Source of the DNA: a virus
Strand: one strand, 5' to 3'
IMG/VR virus record: IMGVR_UViG_3300010150_000076
Span: 1-33,291 of that record
Length of the DNA stretch: 33,291 nt
Positions 1-5,851 of this stretch are shown piece by piece; position 1 is the first letter of the stretch, and every line of letters begins with the position of its first letter. The notes under the pieces are model-generated. The model searched no databases and was not told where the DNA came from. It was given only the letters and a program-made list of their open reading frames with translations. Both the position numbers and the translations under genes were made by a program.

Positions 1-259
1 CGTCTTTATCGCCTTTCATAGACTCTTCGTAATCTTCAATGCCGTCGTTGTAACCTTTCTCGAAGGCAACAATATCAAGTGCTTCTGATGCTGGTCTGCG
101 AACATCAGCAATCCACTTGGTGAAAAGAATATTGATTGGAATATTATGGTATTCTGTGTTTAGTCCTCTGTGGTAACCGGCATTGTAGGAGTTGATCTGC
201 CACCACTCAACCACATCATCCACCTTCCCAATACAGATTTCGTTACAAGGGTTATTCAT
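1..259 (-). CDS. Hypothetical protein, 3' end outside window
   Basis: The frame opens with ATG at 259 and stays open to base 1, so the C-terminus lies beyond the window. The 86 visible residues are polar, with a tryptophan pair near residue 20 (VVEWW) and an acidic stretch near the end (GIEDYEESMKGD). The ATG overlaps the stop of the upstream gene as ATGA, so translation is probably coupled. I recognise no family. It is the last visible member of the small-gene operon driven from the promoter near 2520. Confidence 0.75.
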   Translation of the reverse strand, partial: MNNPCNEICIGKVDDVVEWWQINSYNAGYHRGLNTEYHNIPINILFTKWIADVRRPASEALDIVAFEKGYNDGIEDYEESMKGDKD

Positions 260-438
260 TTTTCCTCCCCATAATTCTCAATCATAATATCGCAAACTTC
301 TTCAAGGCGAAAGAGAAGTTCTGATGTATCGTTTTCTCTTCCAAAGTTTTCGATCATATTGTCTCTTACATCACGGAAAGCATTTCCAAGACGAAAGAAC
401 ATTCTGCTCATATTCTTGTTAAAATCTTCGTTAGTCAT
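256..438 (-). CDS. Small hypothetical protein (60 aa)
   Basis: A short charged protein starting at ATG 438, preceded by GAGGAAATAA, a good ribosome binding site. The sequence looks largely helical, with acidic and basic residues alternating. The segment NMIEN in the middle and the similar IMIENYG at the end suggest an internal repeat. It overlaps the next gene by ATGA. No family recognised. Its place in a tightly coupled run of small genes is typical of phage early accessory genes. Confidence 0.7.
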   Translation of the reverse strand: MTNEDFNKNMSRMFFRLGNAFRDVRDNMIENFGRENDTSELLFRLEEVCDIMIENYGEEK

Positions 439-446
439 TTATTTCC

Positions 447-641
447 TCACGGCTTACAATAAACTTTGTCAAACCATATGTCACATTTTACGCAACCGGG
501 TCTGGGGTAAAAGCCATCTTGCTTGCTCCAATATATCTCACTATAACACTTTGGACAACTATTTGGATAGGTGTTGGCGGTAAATAATCTACCGTCTATA
601 ATCACAGCGTCATCCGAAAGGACAATAATACTTTCTTTCAT
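447..641 (-). CDS. Small zinc-ribbon-like protein (64 aa)
   Basis: The protein has two CxxC pairs, CPKC near residues 29-32 and CVKC near residues 50-53, separated by about 17 residues. This spacing fits a four-cysteine zinc ribbon. The N-terminal half is hydrophobic and beta-like. The ATG at 641 overlaps the upstream stop (ATGA). Zinc binding is inferred from the cysteines; DNA, RNA or protein binding cannot be distinguished. Confidence 0.75.
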   Translation of the reverse strand: MKESIIVLSDDAVIIDGRLFTANTYPNSCPKCYSEIYWSKQDGFYPRPGCVKCDIWFDKVYCKP

Positions 642-1042
642 CCTGCTAACTCCAAAGCAGCAGCAAGTGCCTCACCTTCTGAGAGGTAATGCTTTTGGCT
701 CATCATAAAGAACTTTGTATCTTGGTGCATTCCGCCAACGATGCGAAACCTGTAACCTGACTCTGCGGTGTAAGAACCCGTCACACACGCAATGCCGTCG
801 TCTTTCCAAGCGTTGCGAACCAAAGCAAGAACGCATCCAAGGGTTGCGGGGTCTTCAAGGTCTGGTAGTCCAAACTCGGTTTCGTTCCATTCCCAACTTC
901 CCCTATCAAAACCGGCCCACATATGAACACCTTCTGGTGCATTTGCCCTTTGACCAAGATAGAAGTTTCCACCCAAGTCTCGCATACCCGGAAGCCACCG
1001 GAAATAACGACATTCAACAAGCCTCTTTGCTGTTCCAATCAT
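638..1042 (-). CDS. Conserved phage hypothetical protein (134 aa)
   Basis: Rich in aromatic residues and glycine (for example WLPGMRDLGG near the start and MWAGFDRGSWEW around residue 45). The segment PDLEDPATLGCVLALVRNAW resembles a conserved stretch that recurs in hypothetical proteins of otherwise unrelated tailed phages, suggesting an exchanged accessory gene. The C-terminal EGEALAAALELAG looks like a short helix. Start and stop are both in ATGA overlaps. Function unknown. Confidence 0.75.
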   Translation of the reverse strand: MIGTAKRLVECRYFRWLPGMRDLGGNFYLGQRANAPEGVHMWAGFDRGSWEWNETEFGLPDLEDPATLGCVLALVRNAWKDDGIACVTGSYTAESGYRFRIVGGMHQDTKFFMMSQKHYLSEGEALAAALELAG

Positions 1043-1329
1043 TTGCTATGCTCCTCACAGGCTTCAACACCTCGCTCTCTTTTTAGCCAAGAACAAGAAG
1101 GACAAGTAGAATAAGGGGGTGTTTCGTGAACCTGCAACTGATGTTGGAGATGTGAAATAAGATTCTTGATTGCCTTTCGATCTTCCTTATCTTTCAGATC
1201 AAACCACATCGTAATAAGTTCCGCTTCTGGATAATCTTGATTCCAAGCCTCAAACTCTACGCCTGTGGTATTTATATCAAGGTAAAGAGACTTGCAGCCG
1301 TCTGTTTTGATTTCGATGCTAGAACTCAT
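1039..1329 (-). CDS. Hypothetical protein with C-terminal Cys/His cluster (96 aa)
   Basis: The N-terminal two thirds are acidic and beta-rich. A helical stretch (DRKAIKNLISHLQHQLQVHE) is followed by CPSC and then CEEH near the C-terminus. The cluster C-x2-C-x11-12-C-x2-H could bind one zinc ion. The start overlaps the previous stop as ATGA, and the stop overlaps the next start. Coding is supported by tight packing; function is unknown. Confidence 0.72.
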   Translation of the reverse strand: MSSSIEIKTDGCKSLYLDINTTGVEFEAWNQDYPEAELITMWFDLKDKEDRKAIKNLISHLQHQLQVHETPPYSTCPSCSWLKRERGVEACEEHSK

Positions 1330-1706
1330 TTGATCTTCCCTCTGATAATCTCTGCGATGCGATGCCTTTCGTTATCAGTGTGATTGCTGTAAATGGGCTT
1401 TGCACCATCTGGAAGTGGTTCAACTGGAAACAGTTTTCTTCCCAACTCTTGGTAGTTCACAAAATGGCTTACTGGTCGAGTGAGAAGATAGAAACCCCAG
1501 ACTTCTCGCATTCTCTTGAGAGCCTTCTTCTTACGAAGACGCTTCTTTCCCCTTTCACGACTCATATAGTTTGCGAGTTCTCGATTGCGAAACTCCTTCC
1601 AAGTCTTGGGATAGAGAGGAGGTTTAGCAACCTCGGCAAAACGCCTTTGGTTTTCCAGCAGTTGTTGAAGAATCTCTGATTGAACAATAGAACTAACTGT
1701 TTTCAT
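1326..1706 (-). CDS. Basic hypothetical protein (126 aa)
   Basis: Strongly basic, with an Arg/Lys-rich core (MSRERGKKRLRKKKALKR around residues 48-65) that could contact nucleic acid. The N-terminal helix (VQSEILQQLLENQRRFAE) is amphipathic, and the C-terminal part again ends in a basic helix. It sits between two genes that overlap it by four bases (ATGA at both ends). No known family recognised; nucleic-acid binding is only an inference from charge. Confidence 0.72.
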   Translation of the reverse strand: MKTVSSIVQSEILQQLLENQRRFAEVAKPPLYPKTWKEFRNRELANYMSRERGKKRLRKKKALKRMREVWGFYLLTRPVSHFVNYQELGRKLFPVEPLPDGAKPIYSNHTDNERHRIAEIIRGKIK

Positions 1707-1963
1707 TTGCTAACATCCTCTACAAGACTATCCCAAGTTTCTTGTCTAATGTCATTATAGTCCATTCCGAGAACCAAGTCAATCTTTTCTTTCACCATTT
1801 GCAGGTTCTTGACAATATTCGTACAATCTTCTTCTGCCCAACCTGCGGGTCGCATTTCTTCGTCGTTTATTGCTGCTTTCCAGTATTCTTCTGCCTGTAT
1901 GATAGCTGCTCGGCAGATTCCAAAGTCGCCTTTATGAAACATTACTTTTGCGATCCTATCCAT
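1703..1963 (-). CDS. Small acidic hypothetical protein (86 aa)
   Basis: Starts at ATG 1963 behind GGAGAGTGAGAA, the same ribosome-binding style as the neighbouring genes. The protein is mostly helical and acidic, with several tryptophans (EEYWKAAINDEE, RPAGWAEED, ETWDSLVED). A gap of only three bases separates it from the upstream gene. Function unknown. Confidence 0.72.
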   Translation of the reverse strand: MDRIAKVMFHKGDFGICRAAIIQAEEYWKAAINDEEMRPAGWAEEDCTNIVKNLQMVKEKIDLVLGMDYNDIRQETWDSLVEDVSK

Positions 1964-1966
1964 TTC

Positions 1967-2290
1967 TCACTCTCCAACCAACTTTGTAATGTCATCGCAG
2001 AATTCCAAGATCATTTCTGCTCCCCTATCGTCTTCTGCGAGGTCGGCAAACTCTATCGCTGCTCTTGTGTCGTCTTCCAGCTTGTTTATGCGAGAAAGAA
2101 CACCTTCGTAAAGTGAGCGAAGTTCGTACAGTTCTTTTTTGTATCGGTCGCAGAGAGTTCTTTCATAGTCTCTTTCTCTTACGGCAACTTTGTGAAATGC
2201 TTTGGCTGTTTCGAGACGCTGCGACAAGTTATCGAGCATTTCTTTAGGACGCCAACGAATACCTTTCTTATCTACAAACTCATCGCTCAT
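1967..2290 (-). CDS. Hypothetical coiled-coil protein, first gene of the leader-controlled operon
   Basis: The frame extends upstream to 2329, but the ATG at 2290 is preferred because GGGAGAGAAGAAA lies directly in front of it, giving a 107-residue protein. Residues from about 20 to 80 form a long charged helix with regular Leu/Ile spacing, probably a coiled coil. It is the first open frame after the strong promoter near 2520 and the structured leader, so it heads the accessory operon that runs to the left edge. No family recognised. Confidence 0.75.
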   Translation of the reverse strand: MSDEFVDKKGIRWRPKEMLDNLSQRLETAKAFHKVAVRERDYERTLCDRYKKELYELRSLYEGVLSRINKLEDDTRAAIEFADLAEDDRGAEMILEFCDDITKLVGE

Positions 2291-2506
2291 TTTCTTCTCT
2301 CCCAAAAAGGTGTTAGGCAACCAACCCACCTAACTGACTGTTTCCAGTCCCACCCGCTACAAGAGGGGTAACTTCATTATGCAATAGAGTGGTGGGGCTA
2401 AACCCACAGGTGTTCAAGTATTCCTTTGTTAGACTCTTATTCCTTGAACCGGGTCGTATATCGTCTCAGTAGAACCCTGCGTAATACCGCCTCACTCTAT
2501 GTTCAT
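2291..2506 (-). ncRNA. Structured 5' leader, tRNA-like cloverleaf plus hairpins
   Basis: The predicted transcript start is near 2500. Read on the minus strand, bases 2500-2493 pair perfectly with 2391-2384 (8 bp). Inside this closing stem lie three helices: 2477-2473/2455-2451 (4 bp plus a G-U), 2449-2443/2418-2412 (7 bp) and 2407-2403/2396-2392 (5 bp, 6-nt loop) stacked directly on the closing stem. Further down are a 5-bp hairpin with a GAAA loop (2349-2336) and a 6-bp hairpin (2334-2329/2317-2312) followed by U5 and the ribosome binding site. A six-codon ORF (2377-2357) has no ribosome site. The fold is by hand; function is unknown. Confidence 0.55.
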
Positions 2507-2535
2507 AGTATAGCGTATTTAGGTCTCTGTGTCAA
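2507..2535 (-). promoter_or_regulatory. Strong sigma70-type promoter for the small-gene operon
   Basis: On the minus strand TTGACA (2535-2530) is followed by exactly 17 bases and TATACT (2512-2507). This is a full consensus -35 box with a five-of-six -10 box at ideal spacing, so host RNA polymerase should read it without phage factors. The -35 box lies inside the last codons of the upstream gene. It most likely fires early in infection. Confidence 0.85.
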
Positions 2536-2755
2536 CCTTTTTTTCGTTCACGAGAAGATTCATATGATACAACTTCTCAAAGTGGCTTTGCTTCTTTTTT
2601 GGTGTGGATTCAACAATCACAGGGTTCTCAACCTCTTCACAGGCATTTGTGTATTGGTCGAAGACCTCTGGTGGAAGAGCGCCCCAATCCACTTCGTATG
2701 GGTCGTAATGAAGATGGAACAATCTCTTCTTTGTCTCAGTCTTGTCGGCGCTCAT
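2519..2755 (-). CDS. Hypothetical protein (78 aa) whose 3' end contains a promoter
   Basis: The ATG at 2755 is preferred over the GTG at 2758 because GAGGAGG sits at good distance and the ATG overlaps the preceding stop (TGATG). The protein is acidic in the middle (QYTNACEEVENP) and lysine-rich towards the end. Its last codons hold the -35 box of the promoter for the next operon, so the stop region is under double constraint. No family recognised. Confidence 0.7.
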   Translation of the reverse strand: MSADKTETKKRLFHLHYDPYEVDWGALPPEVFDQYTNACEEVENPVIVESTPKKKQSHFEKLYHMNLLVNEKKVDTET

Positions 2756-3123
2756 CACCCCTCCTCGTTTGGCTCAGCCATAGTATACCACCCACCAATC
2801 CGTCCGTCAAGTCTTGAAAGCAGATTTACAGAAGCATAACCATAGCAACCATCCTCTCTCTTTGGAATGCTCGCATTTCCCTCTTCGTAATCAATGATAA
2901 TGTCGTCAAGCATTTTGATCTCCTCTGCCGCTCTGCGACAAAGAGATTCAAGACGAAGAATCTCAAGAAAATAAACTTGTTCATCCAAGCGTCCGTATTT
3001 GGTGAGCATACGCTTCATAACAGCAGTTGCAGCAGATTCAGGGAAATACTTTTTTGCATTTTGGATAACTTCATCGTCAGACATTTGAGCGATTTCCTTT
3101 GCGATTTGCTCTTCCCTGCTCAT
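2755..3123 (-). CDS. Hypothetical acidic helical protein (122 aa)
   Basis: The frame is open to 3183, but ATG 3123 overlaps the upstream stop as ATGA and gives the sensible start (MSREEQIAKE). The protein is helical, with EEIKMLDDIIIDYEEGN in the middle and a C-terminal region rich in Gly, Tyr and Asn (DGCYGYASVNLL). It belongs to the upper set of small accessory genes. Function unknown. Confidence 0.72.
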   Translation of the reverse strand: MSREEQIAKEIAQMSDDEVIQNAKKYFPESAATAVMKRMLTKYGRLDEQVYFLEILRLESLCRRAAEEIKMLDDIIIDYEEGNASIPKREDGCYGYASVNLLSRLDGRIGGWYTMAEPNEEG

Positions 3124-3323
3124 TTCATAACCTCCACATAGGCAGTAGGCTCCTTTGAAATCATATCGGTCTGAATCCACCAAACAGTCAGACGGTCTTG
3201 AAAATAATCGTTGTGGCGATAGAAGTCTTTTTCAATGTCTATAAGAATACCAACACTGTGTTTTTTCTTTTTGAAGTTTTCGTCCCACTTACTTTTTGGT
3301 CTTACAAGATCACCGACTTTCAT
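3120..3323 (-). CDS. Small SH3-like beta-barrel protein, copy 1 (67 aa)
   Basis: Opens with MKVGDLVRPK, the same beginning as two other proteins nearby (genes ending at 3583 and 4007). The layout, VGD-x-V, a central GI-L or GVI strand and a later V-x-W strand, suggests a small SH3/KOW-like barrel. This is inference from pattern. The start codon lies in the first of five repeated junction sequences. Role unknown; such domains often bind nucleic acid or protein. Confidence 0.72.
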   Translation of the reverse strand: MKVGDLVRPKSKWDENFKKKKHSVGILIDIEKDFYRHNDYFQDRLTVWWIQTDMISKEPTAYVEVMK

Positions 3324-3336
3324 TTTTCGCTCTCCA
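3320..3336 (-). repeat. Gene-junction repeat, copy A
   Basis: A 17-bp minus-strand sequence, TGGAGAGCGAAAAATGA, with one mismatch from the four other copies. It encodes the last residues of one protein (LESEK), carries the ribosome binding site GGAG and ends in the ATGA overlap that starts the next gene. Homology to copies C and E continues into the start of the next gene. Confidence 0.9.
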
Positions 3337-3586
3337 AAACATAAAACTCGCTATTACAGCAGTGCTCTCTCATCTCAACTTCGTCGCCTTCTTTATAGCC
3401 TTTGCTGTGCCAATAGGTGTCGTAACCCTCATTTGGGCCAATAACATAAGTTCCTCGGTAGATTGCTGACCCGCGTGAAATGCCGTCTTCATCAAATAGA
3501 GTTCCAATTGGAAACATTTCTTCTTCGTAGAATGCTTCGGTTCCTTCCTTGAACCAAGTGTCGGGTTTAGCAAAGTATCTTTTCAT
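3320..3586 (-). CDS. Conserved phage hypothetical protein (88 aa)
   Basis: Starts MKRYFAKPDTWFKEGTEA and looks like a small beta-rich protein with many aromatic residues and glycine. The N-terminal motif resembles short hypothetical proteins of other large phages in which a basic, aromatic start is followed by a glycine-containing strand. It ends in LESEK, a variant of the LESEE tail shared with its neighbours because the junction sequence is repeated. Function unknown. Confidence 0.72.
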   Translation of the reverse strand: MKRYFAKPDTWFKEGTEAFYEEEMFPIGTLFDEDGISRGSAIYRGTYVIGPNEGYDTYWHSKGYKEGDEVEMREHCCNSEFYVLESEK

Positions 3587-3599
3587 TCTTCGCTCTCCA
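3583..3599 (-). repeat. Gene-junction repeat, copy B
   Basis: Exact TGGAGAGCGAAGAATGA on the minus strand. It encodes LESEE-stop of the upstream protein, supplies GGAG as ribosome binding site and provides the ATG of the next gene. Confidence 0.9.
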
Positions 3600-3789
3600 A
3601 AACAAGCCTATGCCGAAAGTGCCAACTAATGCCGTCATCCCACAAGACTTCAATACATCGTGTTAGGACATTTGGTTCTGGTTCTTCCTCAATGCTTTTG
3701 ATTACGCCTACATCTGCTCGTGAAGCACGGTAATGATCTGTAAGAGAGCCGTGGAAATGCGAAAGACGAACCCTATCACCGACCTTCAT
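3583..3789 (-). CDS. Small SH3-like beta-barrel protein, copy 2 (68 aa)
   Basis: Starts MKVGDRVRLS and contains ADVGVIKSIEEE and IEVLWDDG, matching the V-G-D, G-V-I and V-x-W positions of the copies ending at 3120 and 4007. The three are probably paralogues. It ends in VLESEE because of the repeated junction sequence. Start and stop are both in ATGA overlaps. Fold assignment is by pattern only. Confidence 0.72.
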   Translation of the reverse strand: MKVGDRVRLSHFHGSLTDHYRASRADVGVIKSIEEEPEPNVLTRCIEVLWDDGISWHFRHRLVLESEE

Positions 3790-3802
3790 TCTTCGCTCTC
3801 CA
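3786..3802 (-). repeat. Gene-junction repeat, copy C
   Basis: Exact TGGAGAGCGAAGAATGA on the minus strand, here read as MESEE-stop. The similarity to copies A and E continues for about ten more bases because the next gene again begins with Met-Lys-Val-Gly-Asp. Confidence 0.9.
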
Positions 3803-4010
3803 TTCTAACACAAATCCTTTCAGATTCACGGATTGATCTTTGAGCGTCCTGATCATCCATTCCAAATCTGGGCTCATAGCCCATCCGAACCCAAGTTGCG
3901 CTATCTTGCCTGCCATCTGTATGTGTGACTTCAACAGTGTAAGATTCTGTGAGTGTATCATAAGAACACACAGCAGTAAAGTCACCATTAGTTTCTTTCC
4001 ACTCAATCAT
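3786..4010 (-). CDS. Hypothetical protein (74 aa)
   Basis: The frame starting at ATG 4010 (MIEWKETNGD) is chosen over the competing frame from 4006 because its start and stop fall exactly in junction repeats D and C. The protein is beta-like and acidic (YTVEVTHTDG), ending in MESEE. A second frame on the same strand is open over much of the gene, but it lacks a ribosome binding site. Function unknown. Confidence 0.7.
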   Translation of the reverse strand: MIEWKETNGDFTAVCSYDTLTESYTVEVTHTDGRQDSATWVRMGYEPRFGMDDQDAQRSIRESERICVRMESEE

Positions 4011-4023
4011 TCTTCGCTCTCCA
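4007..4023 (-). repeat. Gene-junction repeat, copy D
   Basis: Exact TGGAGAGCGAAGAATGA on the minus strand, encoding LESEE-stop and the ribosome binding site and start of the next gene. Confidence 0.9.
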
Positions 4024-4216
4024 GAAGTTCAACATATCCAAGATGAGTCCATTCACCTACCCCATTTGCCCAGCTTACGCAGACTTGTTTACGATACTCT
4101 AGGGGATCCTCTCTTAGGTGCTCACCGAAAGCTTCTGCTACAACCCCAAGAGTGCCTTCGGGCACTCCACTTGGGAATTCATACCCGATCTTCACAACCT
4201 TATCGCCGACTTTCAT
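4007..4216 (-). CDS. Small SH3-like beta-barrel protein, copy 3 (69 aa)
   Basis: The frame is open to 4246, but ATG 4216 lies in junction repeat E with GGAG at the right distance, giving MKVGDKVVKI at the N-terminus. It then shows GTLGVVAEAFGE and VCVSWANGVGEW, the same order of strands as the copies ending at 3120 and 3583. It ends LLESEE. Probably a paralogue of those two; molecular role unknown. Confidence 0.72.
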   Translation of the reverse strand: MKVGDKVVKIGYEFPSGVPEGTLGVVAEAFGEHLREDPLEYRKQVCVSWANGVGEWTHLGYVELLESEE

Positions 4217-4229
4217 TCTTCGCTCTCCA
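4213..4229 (-). repeat. Gene-junction repeat, copy E
   Basis: Exact TGGAGAGCGAAGAATGA on the minus strand at the end of thyX, encoding LESEE-stop and the ribosome binding site and ATG of the next gene. Confidence 0.9.
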
Positions 4230-4860
4230 GAGGCACCATACCGCAATTGCGCATAGCAGCAATGGTGTATGGGAAGTTGGCGCGCTCTTCGACCAAGCGC
4301 AGCATTTCAGCAGCAATCTCGCGGATCTCTACCTGTGCGTGCTCGTCGTTGCGAAGCTTCTGGAAGTGAGCGAAGGAACGCCAGTTGAACATAATGTCGC
4401 AAGTGATCTGGATTCCGTAAGGAAGGTAGAGGCGAGCGCTTTCCTTGGCGCGCTTACGAGGGTAGCCTTGCTCCTCAAGGCGCTCAATACAGCCGTGGTA
4501 GCGGTCGTAGGCGTCCTTAATGAAAGCCTCAAGATTATCTTGCTCTTCCTGTGGCCAGTCCTGCGGGACGTAATACTTATCGATCTTAAACTCTTTGTAA
4601 CGAGCAGACTCCGCGTTGATGCTCACGCCCACTCGGTGCTTAAGCAAATGAATGTGGCTGGCAATATCTGTTGATACCAAGAAGTGAAGCGTGCTCTTCT
4701 CGAACGGAGTCATATGGCCTTCGCGAGCTAGCATATTCAACAACTTGTCTACACGCGCCAACTTGTTGGGCGTAAGATTACGACTGGTCGATGTCCAAGC
4801 TGAGCAAGCGTGCGTAAGGTCGTCGCCGTAAGTTCCGAGTAGTTCAACTGTGTTCTTCAT
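4213..4860 (-). CDS. thyX: Flavin-dependent thymidylate synthase ThyX (215 aa)
   Basis: ThyX methylates dUMP to dTMP using methylene-tetrahydrofolate, NADPH and FAD. The signature is visible at residues 74-87 as KHR...S80, N82, S85, R87, a variant of the usual RHR-x7-S motif with Lys for the first Arg and one extra residue. HMTPFE (49-54) and the later WRSFAHFQKLRNDEHAQVEI are also typical of the family. Length is normal for ThyX. The gene ends with the repeated LESEE junction, so its C-terminal residues are shared with unrelated small genes downstream. Together with the deaminase at 18.1 kb and the RNR it would feed dTTP synthesis. Confidence 0.95.
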   Translation of the reverse strand: MKNTVELLGTYGDDLTHACSAWTSTSRNLTPNKLARVDKLLNMLAREGHMTPFEKSTLHFLVSTDIASHIHLLKHRVGVSINAESARYKEFKIDKYYVPQDWPQEEQDNLEAFIKDAYDRYHGCIERLEEQGYPRKRAKESARLYLPYGIQITCDIMFNWRSFAHFQKLRNDEHAQVEIREIAAEMLRLVEERANFPYTIAAMRNCGMVPLESEE

Positions 4861-4891
4861 TGTTCTTCCCCTTATCTCAAATCAGCGGTTC

Positions 4892-5536
4892 TTAACCCAT
4901 AATCTTGTTATAAATCTTTCGGATAACCCAACGTGAGTTCTTGCTGTGATCCTGCAAGGTTTCAAGTACAGGCTCCTTCCCTTCCGTGAAAGTGAATGGT
5001 CGGCCACCAACACGGGTCATAAACTCTGCTTCTTTTCCAGCAATGAAATCGCCAGTATCATACTTCTGGTCAAGGCCGGGGAAGTCGCCATCATTTGTTC
5101 CGTGAAGGTATGCTGTCTTGCCGCCCTTTGGAATAATAAGAACAGAATCCTGACAAAATAGCTTGCCAAGCTTTACAATGTTCTTTGTGAAGTCAGCATC
5201 ATCTTGAAGATTTACTACGAAGAACGAGTTCTCGCCTACTTCAACCGCCTCTGGTGTTCCATACTTCTCAACATAGTTACCATCAACAGCAGTCACGCCA
5301 TAACCCATCTGGAGAAGGGCTGCCTTGAGTTGCCGGTTACGCTCAAGATTGGCTTCCTTTGGGCTCATTTCCGTGTCAGTTGAGACATTGCTCTTATCGC
5401 TACACTTTTCGTCATCAAAGGGATCATCACGGAATGCGGTGATGACAGCAGTATCGTGTTCAGTCATATGCTGGTGGATACGTGAAAGGCTGGACTCGTT
5501 CAAAAACCTCTGCCAGTTCTCAATAATCGTTTTCAT
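4892..5536 (-). CDS. DUF3293-like phage protein (214 aa)
   Basis: Starts at ATG 5536 behind AAGGAG. The N-terminus IIENWQRFLNE is a motif I have seen at the start of various proteins in large marine phages. The middle (AVITAFRDDP, then NRQLKAALLQMGYGVTAVDG, then ENSFFVVNL) resembles the layout of DUF3293, whose function is not known. A 7-bp hairpin lies just upstream in the leader. Family assignment is by eye and moderate; no catalytic motif can be claimed. Confidence 0.65.
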   Translation of the reverse strand: MKTIIENWQRFLNESSLSRIHQHMTEHDTAVITAFRDDPFDDEKCSDKSNVSTDTEMSPKEANLERNRQLKAALLQMGYGVTAVDGNYVEKYGTPEAVEVGENSFFVVNLQDDADFTKNIVKLGKLFCQDSVLIIPKGGKTAYLHGTNDGDFPGLDQKYDTGDFIAGKEAEFMTRVGGRPFTFTEGKEPVLETLQDHSKNSRWVIRKIYNKIMG

Positions 5537-5620
5537 CTTAAAACTCCTTGCTTCTGCGACATAAGTGCGTCGTATGTCGGCTATTTTAATTAGTTTAAAA
5601 AGTCCATAAAAATGTTCACT
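5537..5620 (-). promoter_or_regulatory. Intergenic leader with 7-bp hairpin and possible -10 box
   Basis: The 84-base gap is AT-rich on its upstream side. On the minus strand TAAAAT could serve as a -10 box, but no good -35 is seen. It is followed by CGACATA, a nine-base loop and TATGTCG, a perfect 7-bp hairpin, then the AAGGAG ribosome binding site of the next gene. The hairpin could stabilise the message or modulate translation. Promoter assignment is weak. Confidence 0.35.
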
Positions 5621-5851
5621 TCATCCTCCCCTGACTTCAAGCCAGCGGTCAAGATACCATTTTGCTTTCTGCATATCTTCTAAGGCGTTTTCGCTTTTCT
5701 TTCCCGCCCTAGAAATATATTTTACCACATTACCGAGATGAAAGTCAAGACCCCAAGCTTCAATAACTTTGATGGCCTCGTATTTTGAAGTTCCGTCCTC
5801 ATCTAATTCGCCACTCTGATAATGGCTTGGGTGGTCAACTGCTTCTTTCAT
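5621..5851 (-). CDS. DUF3310 family protein (76 aa)
   Basis: The protein has the complete DUF3310 pattern: DHPSHYQSG near the N-terminus, then YEAIKVIEAWGLDFHLGN, VVKYISRAGKK and a final DMQKAKWYLDR. DUF3310 proteins are common small phage proteins, possibly nucleotide-kinase-like or related to nucleotide pyrophosphohydrolases; their activity is not established. ATG 5851 is chosen because GAGGAA lies at correct distance; a TTG at 5863 is in frame but falls within the ribosome site. It overlaps the HAD gene by 17 bases. Confidence 0.88.
   Translation of the reverse strand: MKEAVDHPSHYQSGELDEDGTSKYEAIKVIEAWGLDFHLGNVVKYISRAGKKSENALEDMQKAKWYLDRWLEVRGG

Noticed and set aside
2443-2480. The leader contains CTGAGA between GGGT and ACCC, reminiscent of the TPP riboswitch core.
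   Set aside because: The downstream TPP core (GAACCTGAT and the later AATACC-type segment) is missing, and the surrounding helices do not match; the likeness is probably chance.
2384-2500. A true tRNA gene in the leader.
   Set aside because: The arms are arranged like a cloverleaf, but the T loop lacks TTC, the anticodon-like stem has a 24-base loop, and there is no CCA or matching discriminator. It is at most tRNA-like.
2426-2839. Plus-strand open frames such as 2426-2839, 4066-4674 and 28058-28564.
   Set aside because: They lie over leader or genes with clear minus-strand coding, have no recognisable domains or ribosome sites and look like shadows of the codon pattern.
3320-4229. Junction repeats as a CRISPR-like array.
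   Set aside because: The repeats are spaced by whole genes of about 200-270 bases, are coding, and each supplies a stop, ribosome site and start; they are not an array of short spacers.
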